This document shows positions 41,981-49,880 of a DNA stretch of 64,000 nt, piece after piece. Position numbers and translations under genes: made by a program. Every line of letters begins with the position of its first letter. Positions within the stretch are counted from its first letter, which is position 1. A model generated the notes under the pieces. That model searched no databases. It had not been told where the DNA came from and worked only from the letters and a program-made list of their open reading frames with translations. Origin of the DNA: JAKAVN01 sp963796565 (GTDB taxonomy: Bacteria > Desulfobacterota > Binatia > Binatales > Binataceae). The DNA lies in NCBI GenBank assembly GCA_963796565.1, contig CAWCMA010000010.1, positions 1 to 64,000 of the forward strand. The letters run 5' to 3'.

Positions 41981-43648
41981 ATGTCCGACGGCGGTATCAA
42001 GGACGAGCGCAAGAGCTGGGAGCAGCGCAAGGTTGCCCCCGCGCTCAAGCGTGGCGGCGAGCGCCGCGAGCATTTCACCACCAGCTCCGGCATCGAGATC
42101 GAACGCGAGTACGATCCCACTGACCTCAACGGCTTCGACTACCTACGCGATCTCGGCTTCGCGGGCGAGTATCCCTTCACCCGCGGCGTCCAGCCCACGA
42201 TGTACCGTGGGCGGCTGTGGACGATGCGCCAGTACGCGGGATTCGGCAACGCCGAGGAATCCAACCGCCGTTATCGCTACCTGTTCGAGCACGGGCAGAC
42301 CGGACTTTCGGTCGCTTTCGATCTGCCGACCCAGATGGGCCGTGACGCCGACCATGCGCTGGCCCGCGGCGAAGTCGGCCGGGTCGGCGTGTCGATCTGC
42401 GCGCTGCACGATATGGAGACGCTGCTCGATCAGCTACCGCTCGAAAAAATTTCGACCTCGATGACTATCAATGCCACTGCGTCGATTCTGCTCGCGCTCT
42501 ACCTGGTGGCGGCCGAGCGGCGCGGAGTTAGCTGGGACAAGCTCAACGGCACCATCCAGAACGACGTGCTCAAGGAATACGTCGCGCGCGGGACCTACAT
42601 CTATCCGCCGCGCGGCTCGATGCGCATCATCACGGACATCTTTGCGTTCTCGACCAGGGAAGTCCCGAACTGGAACACGATATCGATTTCCGGCTACCAC
42701 ATCCGCGAAGCCGGCTCGACCGCGGCGCAGGAGCTGGCGTTTACCCTGGCCGACGGTATCGCCTACGTCGAGGCCGCGCTCAAGGCCGGGCTCAAGGTCG
42801 ACGCGTTCGCCAGCCGCCTCTCGTTTTTCTTCAACGTGCACAACAATTTCTTCGAGGAGATCGCCAAGTTTCGCACGGCTCGCCGGCTGTGGGCGCGAAT
42901 CATGAAAGAGCGCTTCGGCGCCACTGACGAGCGCTCGATGATGCTGCGCTTCCATGCGCAGACCGCGGGCTCGACGCTTACCGCGCAGCAGGTCGACAAC
43001 AACGTGGTGCGCGTGACGCTGCAGGCGCTGGCCGCGGTTCTGGGCGGCGCACAATCGCTCCATACCAACGCGCGCGACGAGGCGCTGGCGCTACCCACCG
43101 AGCAGTCGGCGCTGCTGGCGCTACGCACCCAGCAGATCATCGCCAATGAGTCCGACGTTGCCGACACTGTCGATCCGCTCGGCGGCTCGTACTACATCGA
43201 GAGCCTCACGCGCGAGCTCGAACAGAAGACGCTGGAGTACCTGGGCAAGATCGACGACCTCGGCGGCGCCGTGGCCGCGATCGAGCGCGGCTACATGCAG
43301 CGCGAGATCCAGTCGGCCGCCTATCTTTATCAGCGCGAAATAGAATCCAAGCAGCGGACCATCGTCGGGGTCAACCAGTTCACGTCCGGCGAGCAACCGC
43401 CGATCGATCTGCTGCGCGTCGATCCCGAGATCGAGCACAAGCAATGCGAGCGGCTGGCCGGCCTGCGCGCAGAGCGCAACGGTGCGGCCGCGGACGCTGC
43501 GCTGGCGCGCGTCGAAGCGGCGGCGCGCGACGGCAGCAACCTGATGCCGGCGATCATCGACGCCGTGCGCAACTGGGCGACGCTGGGTGAAATCTCGGAC
43601 GCGATGCGCCGCGTGTTTGGCGAATATCAGCCGGTAAACGTGGTATAG
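41981..43648 (+). CDS. Methylmalonyl-CoA mutase, catalytic (large) subunit without B12 domain
   Basis: 555 aa, the CoA-binding TIM-barrel of acyl-CoA mutases. Motifs: TMRQYAGFGNAEESNRRYRY, QTGLSVAFDLPTQMGRDADH, STSMTINATASILLALYLVA, FPSM-like PPRGSMRIITDIFAFSTRE, and SISGYHIREAGSTAAQELAF. DTVDPLGGSYYIESL is near the end. The protein stops after YQPVNVV, so the B12-binding domain is absent and should be a separate small subunit elsewhere. It rearranges methylmalonyl-CoA to succinyl-CoA (an isobutyryl-type substrate cannot be excluded). It is the last gene of the carboxylase operon. Confidence 0.91.
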   Translation: MSDGGIKDERKSWEQRKVAPALKRGGERREHFTTSSGIEIEREYDPTDLNGFDYLRDLGFAGEYPFTRGVQPTMYRGRLWTMRQYAGFGNAEESNRRYRYLFEHGQTGLSVAFDLPTQMGRDADHALARGEVGRVGVSICALHDMETLLDQLPLEKISTSMTINATASILLALYLVAAERRGVSWDKLNGTIQNDVLKEYVARGTYIYPPRGSMRIITDIFAFSTREVPNWNTISISGYHIREAGSTAAQELAFTLADGIAYVEAALKAGLKVDAFASRLSFFFNVHNNFFEEIAKFRTARRLWARIMKERFGATDERSMMLRFHAQTAGSTLTAQQVDNNVVRVTLQALAAVLGGAQSLHTNARDEALALPTEQSALLALRTQQIIANESDVADTVDPLGGSYYIESLTRELEQKTLEYLGKIDDLGGAVAAIERGYMQREIQSAAYLYQREIESKQRTIVGVNQFTSGEQPPIDLLRVDPEIEHKQCERLAGLRAERNGAAADAALARVEAAARDGSNLMPAIIDAVRNWATLGEISDAMRRVFGEYQPVNVV

Positions 43649-43770
43649 CGGACCGTCATTCGCATCTCCCCGTGTATACCTTTCACACTTGCTGCTACCC
43701 TTGGAGAGAGCGGTTGCTTGAGTAATCCCGTACCGGCGCCCCGGGAAGGGGCTTAGCACGGAGAGCGTAG

Positions 43771-44334
43771 ATGGGGCCTTTTCCGAAAGGGGTGTTTCTG
43801 ACCAAGGGGGTTGGCAAGCACCGCGAGAAGCTCAATTCGTTCGAGCTGGCTCTGCGCTCGTCCAGCATCGCGGAATACAACCTGGTACGCGTCCAATCGA
43901 TTTTTCCTCCGTACTGCAGATTGATCACACCGCAAGAGGGACTCAAGCGCCTCACTCCGGGCCAGATCGTTTTCGCCGTGGTGAGTGACAACGCCACCGA
44001 CGAACCGCATCGGCTCGTCGCCGCGTCGGTGGGCGTGGCGATTCCGGCCAATCCGAGCCAGTACGGCTACCTCTCCGAGCATCACAGCTTTGGCGAGACC
44101 GATCAGAAGGCGGGCGACTATGCTGAGGACCTCGCCGCGATGATGCTGGCGACGATCCTCGGCGTCGACTTCGATCCCAACGCCAGCTACGACGAGCGCA
44201 AGGGCGTCTGGCGCGTCTCGGACAAGATCGTAACCACGCGCAACGTCACTCAGTCAGCGATCGGCGACCGCGACGGATTGTGGACCTCGGTGGTGGCGGC
44301 GGCGGTGTTCGTCGATTTGCCCGAGAGCAAGTGA
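43771..44334 (+). CDS. pdaD: Pyruvoyl-dependent arginine decarboxylase
   Basis: 187 aa. The fold is visible in VFLTKGVGKHREKLNSFELA, NLVRVQSIFPPYCRLITPQE, RLTPGQIVFAVVSDNATDEP and ASVGVAIPANPSQYGYLSEH, then AEDLAAMMLATILGVDFDP. The precursor is expected to self-cleave before the Ser in VRVQSIFPP (Ser43) to leave a pyruvoyl group. In characterised members the residue before it is also Ser; here it is Gln42. The product is agmatine, leading to polyamines. The enzyme is common in archaea and some bacterial groups. It stands alone 122 nt after the mutase and just before the selenoprotein. Confidence 0.87.
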   Translation: MGPFPKGVFLTKGVGKHREKLNSFELALRSSSIAEYNLVRVQSIFPPYCRLITPQEGLKRLTPGQIVFAVVSDNATDEPHRLVAASVGVAIPANPSQYGYLSEHHSFGETDQKAGDYAEDLAAMMLATILGVDFDPNASYDERKGVWRVSDKIVTTRNVTQSAIGDRDGLWTSVVAAAVFVDLPESK

Positions 44335-44386
44335 TTGCAGAAGCCAGTGCCAATGTAGTGATAGACTGACACAGGGAGACCACCGG

Positions 44387-44725
44387 ATGGCGACCGAAAT
44401 TCTCTACTGCTCCGCTTGAGGCTACAAACCTCGCGCGGTCAGTCTGGCCGCGTCGCTCCATAAGCGCTTCGGCGAGGACGCCGAGATCAAGGCTGGCAAA
44501 ACCGGACAATTCGACGTAGTCGTCGACGGCGAATTGATCTTCTCCAAGGCCAAGGCGGGCCGGTTTCCCGTCGACGGCGAAGTCGAGGATCTCTTCGGCG
44601 CGCGCAAGCCCGCCGCCAACATACCCACCGCCAAAAAGCCCGCCACCAAGCCGTCCGAGGAGCAAAGTGGCACCGGCGGACGTGCGGGCATGCTCCGGCG
44701 CTTGACCGACAAATTTCGCAACTAG
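44387..44725 (+). CDS. SelW-like (Rdx family) selenoprotein, Sec codon UGA at codon 11
   Basis: 112 aa if the in-frame TGA at 44417-44419 is read as selenocysteine (U). The start is MATEILYCSA-U-GYKPRAV, giving the Rdx redox motif C-x2-U (Cys8, Sec11). The rest continues in frame: LAASLHKRFGEDAEIKAG, then TGQFDVVVDGELIFSKAKAG, then RFPVDGEVEDLF, all Rdx/SelW family blocks. Lys/Pro/Ala-rich residues close the tail. The ribosome site CAGGGAGACC is 8-10 nt before the ATG at 44387. A bSECIS-like hairpin follows the UGA. Ordinary calling keeps only a downstream fragment (44534-44725). Rdx proteins are small thiol/selenol redox proteins of unknown partner. Sec reading is inferred; no selA/B/C genes are in view. 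Confidence 0.92.
44433..44453 (+). promoter_or_regulatory. Bacterial SECIS-like hairpin after the UGA
   Basis: Starting 14 nt after the UGA, CGCGGUC (44434-44440) pairs with GGCCGCG (44446-44452), with one G-U wobble, around the loop AGUCU (44441-44445); an outer G-U pair adds one step. The loop exposes GU at 44442-44443, about 22-24 nt after the UGA. In E. coli fdhF the SelB-binding loop (GGUCU) likewise exposes GU. The position and loop fit the spacing expected for bSECIS elements. Confidence 0.78.
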
Positions 44726-44737
44726 GACGGCCGAGCC

Positions 44738-45181
44738 TCAGCGCGAGGGTGGCTTTGGCACCAGCAATGTAACGGTCGCCTTGGCGATCAACCGCGATCG
44801 ATCATCAGTGACGCGAACGTCGGCGACGATCGTGCTTTTGCCGCGATGGACCAGTTCGGCATCGGCAGTGAGAGTGCCGTGGTCGGTGTTGCGGATGAGG
44901 CTGGTCGAAACCTGAATCGAGAGCGGGAAAAGATCCGGCCGGAACTCGCCATCGGGCGCCAGATCGGAATTGACCTCCCACATCGCGGCCGCCGTCGCCG
45001 TAGTATCGGCAAGTCCCATAATCACCCCGGCATGAAAGAGTCCAGTGAGTTGCCGCAGGCGAGGCTTGAATTCGACCCGCCCGCGCGCGCGTCCTTCGCC
45101 CGCGTGGAGCATCTCGATATCCTGCATCATGGTGCCGGCGTACAAACGGTTCAGGCGCTGCGCGAACTCCTGCGGTGTCAT
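44738..45181 (-). CDS. PaaI-type hotdog thioesterase
   Basis: 147 aa from the ATG at 45181 behind GGAGG. Hotdog blocks: GRARGRVEFKPRLRQLTGLF, then HAGVIMGLADTTATAAAMWE with the active-site region G-x-x-x-A-D, then STSLIRNTDHGTLTADAELV and KSTIVADVRVTDDRSRLIAK. These match 4-hydroxybenzoyl-CoA/PaaI-type thioesterases, which release CoA from acyl thioesters. The longer frame (to 45208) lacks a ribosome site. It converges with the selenoprotein gene and is 108 nt past the stop of the HemQ gene. Confidence 0.86.
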   Translation of the reverse strand: MTPQEFAQRLNRLYAGTMMQDIEMLHAGEGRARGRVEFKPRLRQLTGLFHAGVIMGLADTTATAAAMWEVNSDLAPDGEFRPDLFPLSIQVSTSLIRNTDHGTLTADAELVHRGKSTIVADVRVTDDRSRLIAKATVTLLVPKPPSR

Positions 45182-45289
45182 ATGGTTCTTCCTCCGAGTG
45201 CCGGCCACGGTCCGACCACGTCGCCCGTGATGCGTATAACACCGGGCAGGCGGCGGACGTGAAACAGTGGAAGTGAAATGGAGCGGCGC

Positions 45290-46144
45290 TCAGGCGCTGG
45301 TGTGGCCGAAGATGAGTCTTTGCAGATCGTCGGCGCCCAGCCGAATCGCGACGATGAACGGGCCGAATTCGGCATAGCGCGCGCTCGATTCGTCGAAGCG
45401 CATCTCGTAGACCAGTTTCTTGAAGACCAATGGATCGTCGGCAAAGAGGTCGACGCCCCACTCCCAGTCGTCAAAGCCGACCGAGCCTGAGATTATCTGC
45501 GTGACCTGGCCCGCGTAACGTCTGCCGATCATCCCATGCTCATGCATCAGGCGGCGGCGCTCGCCGATCGGAAGTTGGTACCAGTTGTCGGCGCCGGCGC
45601 GCCGCTTGTTCATCGGATAGAAGCAGAGATAGTGGCGCGCGGGAATCTTGGGCCACAGGCGGGTAGCCATCTTTTCGCGTTGCGCGCCGAGCTCTTCGTC
45701 GACCGCGCGCTTCCACTCGGGGGAGTGCGGACGCAACCCTTCGTTCGCAAGCCGCGCGTTCAGCGCGACCGTCCCTTCGTACAATCCAATCTCGACCATC
45801 GAGACGTACGATCCAGCCTGCTCGAGGAATGCGCTCAACTCCAGCGCTGCGATGTCGGCCTGCGCGCGCTCCAGTTCGTCGAAGCTGCGGCGGAAATGCA
45901 GGGCGAGTAGATCGCCTTTGTGGCCCAGGATCGAAAACAGCGCGCTCTCGCCGTCCTCGAGCCGCTCCATCGCGGAGATCGCTCCAGCCGCCTGTCGCAG
46001 GATGCGTTCGCGTCGCGCAGCATCGAGTGCACCGAGCGCTTCGCGCCGCAGCCGGAACACCTGATGCAGCACGCTCCAGCCCTCGAGCGTGTTTGGCGCT
46101 TCATGCGCAAGCGCTTCCGAATGGTTTGAACGGTCGTCACCCAT
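45290..46144 (-). CDS. hemQ: Chlorite dismutase-like protein, probable coproheme decarboxylase
   Basis: 284 aa, at the long end of the family. The N-domain (HQVFRLRREALGALDAARRE, then LLALHFRRSFDELERAQADI) leads to a conserved heme domain: YLCFYPMNKRRAGADNWYQL, LMHEHGMIGRRYAGQVTQII (with the heme-ligand His), SGSVGFDDWEWGVDLFADDP and KLVYEMRFDESSARYAEFGP. This is the HemQ branch: it lacks the Arg-based distal motif needed for chlorite splitting as far as I can judge, and in most bacteria decarboxylates coproheme III. The 18-residue N-terminal extension is unconserved. Confidence 0.84.
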   Translation of the reverse strand: MGDDRSNHSEALAHEAPNTLEGWSVLHQVFRLRREALGALDAARRERILRQAAGAISAMERLEDGESALFSILGHKGDLLALHFRRSFDELERAQADIAALELSAFLEQAGSYVSMVEIGLYEGTVALNARLANEGLRPHSPEWKRAVDEELGAQREKMATRLWPKIPARHYLCFYPMNKRRAGADNWYQLPIGERRRLMHEHGMIGRRYAGQVTQIISGSVGFDDWEWGVDLFADDPLVFKKLVYEMRFDESSARYAEFGPFIVAIRLGADDLQRLIFGHTSA

Positions 46145-46202
46145 GGAGGCAATTCTAGAATGTTGCGCCGCGGATGTCTTGGGGCAAGGCGCAGGCGTCC
46201 GA

Positions 46203-47750
46203 TCAGCCGAGGCCGGCTATCTTTTTGAGCGTCGGCAGATCGACACTGCCCGCGACCGCCGCGGCGAGGCGATCGTATTCCGCCTCGTGCGAGGCCACGG
46301 GCCTCGTTTCGTCGCTCGCAGCGAGTCCCTTACGTCGGCGCAGCGCGCTGAGAAAGGCCGCGCGCAACGTATCGTTTTCGAAGATCCCATGAAGCATCGT
46401 TCCCGCAACCGTACCGTCGCGGTTTATCGCGCCGTCGAGCGTATCAACCGGCGCGCCGTTGCGCGTGACGATCCGAAATGGCGCCGCGGTTCCAGCGGCG
46501 CGCTCGACGTTTCCCATATGAATCTCGTACGCGGAGATTTCGCCCGCGACAGTATTCGCGGCTCCTAGAATCGAAGGGGTCGCGACGCGCGCGCGCGCTT
46601 GCGCGGTGATCTTGGTTTTTGCGAAGCGCGTGATTATCGGCAGCAGGCCGAGACCGCGCGCCGAAGCCTGGTCGGACTCGACCCGATGCGGGTCCTCGAT
46701 TCGTTCGCCCAGCATCTGGCATCCGCCGCATATTCCAGCAACCAGACCGCCCTCCAGCGCGCGTGCGACGATCGCTCGCGCGAACCCGCTTTCGTTGAGC
46801 CACGCGAGATCGGCGACGGTGCTCTTCGAGCCGGGGATTATCGCGAGGTCGGCGCCAGCCAGTTCGCCGGGCTCTTCGACGAACCGCACAGCCACGCCGT
46901 CTTCGTGCTCGAGGGCGAGAAAGTCGTCATAGTTTGAAATGCGCGGGAGCCTTATCACCGCGATATCGATCTGGTCGGGCCGCACTGTCCCCCGGTTTCG
47001 TCGATCCTCCAGCGCCACCGAGTCTTCGTCGGCGATACGCAAGCGCTCGACATACGGGATCACACCGAGCACGGGAATCTCAAAACGCGCGCGCAGGAAT
47101 GCCAGTCCGGGCTCCAAAAGCGCGGGGTCGCCGCGAAATTTGTTGATCAGGAACCCCGCGACCCGCGCGCGATCGGCTGGCGCCAGCAATTCCATCGTGC
47201 CCACAAGATGCGCGAACACGCCGCCGCGATCGATATCGCCGACCAGCAGCACGGGCGCCTCCGCTGCGGCCGCTACGTGCATGTTCACGATGTCCTGAGC
47301 GGCAAGGTTTACCTCGGCGGGCGAGCCGGCGCCTTCGATTATGATCATATCGTGCCGCGTGCGCAGCGTGTGCAGAGAGTCCGCAATTATCCGGACAAAC
47401 TCGGGCTTGAGCTGCTGGTACTCGGACCAGGTCATCCGGGCACGAGGCTTGCCGAGTACGACCACCTGCGAACGCATCCCGCCTTCAGGTTTCAGCAGGA
47501 TCGGATTCATCTCGACCCGGGGTTGTTGGCCCGCCGCCTCGGCCTGTACGGCCTGCGCGCGTCCGATCTCGCCGCCATCGGGCGTGACAAACGAATTGAG
47601 CGCCATGTTCTGCGCCTTGAACGGCGCGACGCTCAGTCCTTCACGGTGAAAGATTCGGCAGAGCGCGGTGACGATCAGACTCTTGCCGACTGATGACGCC
47701 GTCCCCTGCACCATCAGGGTGCGTGCGAGCGTGGTTCGCGCCGCGCTCAT
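46203..47750 (-). CDS. cobQ: Cobyric acid synthase CobQ
   Basis: 515 aa. The N-terminal nucleotide-binding domain is TLMVQGTASSVGKSLIVTAL, FNAQNMALNSFVTP-like KAQNMALNSFVTPDGGEIGR, and IIEGAGSPAEVNLAAQDIVN. The C-terminal type-1-like glutamine amidotransferase domain has the nucleophile Cys in GICGGCQMLGERIEDP and a later His/Glu-containing segment (RDGTVAGTMLHGIFENDTLR). It amidates adenosylcobyrinic diamide at four positions. Together with cobB 31 nt upstream it forms a cobalamin pair; the window's mutase needs this cofactor. An alternative start at 47762 exists. Confidence 0.93.
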   Translation of the reverse strand: MSAARTTLARTLMVQGTASSVGKSLIVTALCRIFHREGLSVAPFKAQNMALNSFVTPDGGEIGRAQAVQAEAAGQQPRVEMNPILLKPEGGMRSQVVVLGKPRARMTWSEYQQLKPEFVRIIADSLHTLRTRHDMIIIEGAGSPAEVNLAAQDIVNMHVAAAAEAPVLLVGDIDRGGVFAHLVGTMELLAPADRARVAGFLINKFRGDPALLEPGLAFLRARFEIPVLGVIPYVERLRIADEDSVALEDRRNRGTVRPDQIDIAVIRLPRISNYDDFLALEHEDGVAVRFVEEPGELAGADLAIIPGSKSTVADLAWLNESGFARAIVARALEGGLVAGICGGCQMLGERIEDPHRVESDQASARGLGLLPIITRFAKTKITAQARARVATPSILGAANTVAGEISAYEIHMGNVERAAGTAAPFRIVTRNGAPVDTLDGAINRDGTVAGTMLHGIFENDTLRAAFLSALRRRKGLAASDETRPVASHEAEYDRLAAAVAGSVDLPTLKKIAGLG

Positions 47751-47781
47751 AACCGGAAGCATCCGTGAAAGCGTCGATGCG

Positions 47782-49176
47782 TCACTTGCGATGTTGCTCG
47801 TGCCAGGCGGCGCATGAGTTTACGAATCCATCGGCGGCCGCGGGGTTCGACGCCCAATGGATATGCACGTACGAGGCAAGCATGCTGCCTGAGCGATAAC
47901 CTTCCGTGAACGCCGCGCCCCATCGCGGACGCACCGCATACACGCACTCCATCCGCTCGGGAATTGGCGTGAGCGTCGAGTAGCGGAACTGGTGGCCGCG
48001 CATCCGCATCCCGGCCGGCCCGAAAATCGACTCCCCGCGCGTCTCGACCTCGACGTAGCCGAGCGCCTGCAAGCGCTCGGACATCACGGCTTCTCCCGCG
48101 ACGAGCCCGACCATCGGCCACGTCCGTCCTTCCAACGTGCGGATGCCCGCGCTCAAATACATCAGGCCGCCGCACTCGGCATAAATCGGCCCGCCACGTT
48201 GGGCGAAGTCGCGCACTGCCTCGAGCATCGCGCGGTTGCTGGAAAGTTCGGCAGCGAGCGCTTCGGGATAGCCGCCGCCGAAATAGAGCCCGTCTACCTG
48301 CGGCAGCTCCGTCTCGCGCGTGGGCGCGAAGCGCACCAGTTCGGCGCCCGCCGCCTCCAGGCGACGCAGGTTGTCTTCATAGTAGAAATGGAAGGCATCG
48401 TCATAGGCGACGCCGATACGGCATCGCAGGGCCCGCGCGCCGCTTCGCGGCCATAACTCCACGGTGTCCAGGCCGCTCAGCGCCGGACTGCTCGACGCGA
48501 TCGCCACGATCGCGTCGAGGTCGAACCATTGCGCCGCCATGCCCGCCCACGCGTCGAATAGCGGCTGCGCAACGGTTTTGGTATCGGCGCTGAGCAATCC
48601 GAGATGACGCTCCGGAAAGGCAAGCCGCGCTTCGCTCGGAAAGCCGCCGAGCACCGGGACTTCCGTCGAGGACGCGCGCAACAAATCGAGATGGCCGCGG
48701 CTGCCGACGCGGTTGCAGATGAGGCCGGCGAGCCTCAGGCGCGGGTCGAAATGGCTGAATCCGTGCGCCACCGCCGCCACCGTACGCGCCATCCCCGATG
48801 CGTCGATCACCAGCAAGACGGGAGCCGCGAGCCACTTTGCGATCTCCGCCGACGATCCTTCGTCGCTGGTCGGACCAGTGCCGTCGAACAGTCCCATCAT
48901 CCCTTCGATCACCGCGATGTCGGCGCCCTCGGCGGCGCGCGCGAAGGTCGCGAGCACCGAGTCGCGATCCATCATCCAGCCGTCGAGATTGTGCGAGGAT
49001 GCGCCCGCGGCGCGACGATGGTAGGTCGGGTCGAGATAGTCGGGGCCGCATTTGAAGGCGGCAACCCGCATCCCGCGCGCGCGCAGCGCGCCCATCAGCG
49101 CGATGGTCGCGGTGGTCTTGCCCGCGCCGCTGCCGGTTGCGGAAACCAACAGGCGCGGTATGGAGGATGAATTCAT
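47782..49176 (-). CDS. cobB: Cobyrinic acid a,c-diamide synthase
   Basis: 464 aa from the ATG at 49176. The ATP-binding domain starts LLVSATGSGAGKTTATIALM, with IAVIEGMMGLFDGTGPTSDE (metal-binding), and the amidotransferase domain has YAECGGLMYLSAGI with its Cys nucleophile. GGYPEALAAELSSNRAM and a final YRSGSMLASYVHIHWASNP are CbiA/CobB. It amidates the a and c side chains of cobyrinic acid. It precedes cobQ. No riboswitch is obvious upstream. Confidence 0.93.
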   Translation of the reverse strand: MNSSSIPRLLVSATGSGAGKTTATIALMGALRARGMRVAAFKCGPDYLDPTYHRRAAGASSHNLDGWMMDRDSVLATFARAAEGADIAVIEGMMGLFDGTGPTSDEGSSAEIAKWLAAPVLLVIDASGMARTVAAVAHGFSHFDPRLRLAGLICNRVGSRGHLDLLRASSTEVPVLGGFPSEARLAFPERHLGLLSADTKTVAQPLFDAWAGMAAQWFDLDAIVAIASSSPALSGLDTVELWPRSGARALRCRIGVAYDDAFHFYYEDNLRRLEAAGAELVRFAPTRETELPQVDGLYFGGGYPEALAAELSSNRAMLEAVRDFAQRGGPIYAECGGLMYLSAGIRTLEGRTWPMVGLVAGEAVMSERLQALGYVEVETRGESIFGPAGMRMRGHQFRYSTLTPIPERMECVYAVRPRWGAAFTEGYRSGSMLASYVHIHWASNPAAADGFVNSCAAWHEQHRK

Positions 49177-49217
49177 CGGCCGAGTCGGAACTACGGCTTG
49201 CAATGGCCGCATCGCGG

Positions 49218-49850
49218 TCAGCGTTGTTCGGTCGCGCCCCTGAAATAGATGGTGCCGCCTGGTTTGTCGGCGCCTTGCGAGGGCTGGAGCGTGACTTCTC
49301 CGGCGACCACGTGCGCGGCCGCGGGCGGTGTGATCGCGGTCGCGATTGCCGCGCCATGTGGGTCGAGTTGGAAGGCGGTGGCTTTAATCGCTTCACCGTG
49401 CGGTCCGATCCACCAGAGTTCGTAGGTCTTGCCCGACGGAGCGGGCGGGAGCCCGCTGACGAGCAACACGGCCTCGCCCTTGACTGGACTTTCGGCAACC
49501 ACGGCGCTCGCGTCCGACAGGGCGCCAAGCGGCGCGAGATGGATGATCCGCGAGTCAGGCGCGAGCGCCGCGCGGACGGTCTCGCCGTTCACTTCCAGTT
49601 GCTGGCGCAGCGAAGCCACCTGGTTGTGTGCGTCGACGACGTCATGTTCGAGGCTGGTGATGCGATCGCTCAGCGCGGCCCGCGTCGCGGAGTCGGCGAT
49701 CTGCTCGTGACGCACGGCTGCCTGGTAGTTGCCGGCAAAAAAGGCGAGCACCAGCGCGCACGCCAGCGCCAGAAAGGTCAATCCTCGCCATACCGGCGAC
49801 ACTCCCTGCCGCGGGGTCTCCGGCGCTCCGATGGTTTCGGCGGTGTCCAT
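49218..49850 (-). CDS. Anti-sigma factor-like membrane protein (RskA C-terminal type)
   Basis: 210 aa. A short cytoplasmic N-terminus, one membrane helix (GLTFLALACALVLAFFAGNY), a coiled-coil segment (LSDRITSLEHDVVDAHNQVA), then the periplasmic beta domain typical of anti-sigma-K factors: VVAESPVKGEAVLLVSGLPP, GKTYELWWIGPHGEAIKATA, and VTLQPSQGADKPGGTIYFR. The N-terminal sigma-binding zinc domain (HxxxCxxC) is missing, as in truncated RskA-like proteins. No sigma-factor gene is adjacent, which is unusual. It may act as an envelope sensor of another type. Confidence 0.72.
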   Translation of the reverse strand: MDTAETIGAPETPRQGVSPVWRGLTFLALACALVLAFFAGNYQAAVRHEQIADSATRAALSDRITSLEHDVVDAHNQVASLRQQLEVNGETVRAALAPDSRIIHLAPLGALSDASAVVAESPVKGEAVLLVSGLPPAPSGKTYELWWIGPHGEAIKATAFQLDPHGAAIATAITPPAAAHVVAGEVTLQPSQGADKPGGTIYFRGATEQR

Positions 49851-49880
49851 TTCGTCCCTGTCCCAGTATATGTTTAAGCG

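Noticed and set aside
43649..43770. Possible riboswitch before the arginine decarboxylase (GAGAGAGCGG...GGGAAGGGGC)
   Set aside because: I compared it with glycine and guanidine riboswitch cores and found no consistent match or pairing scheme.
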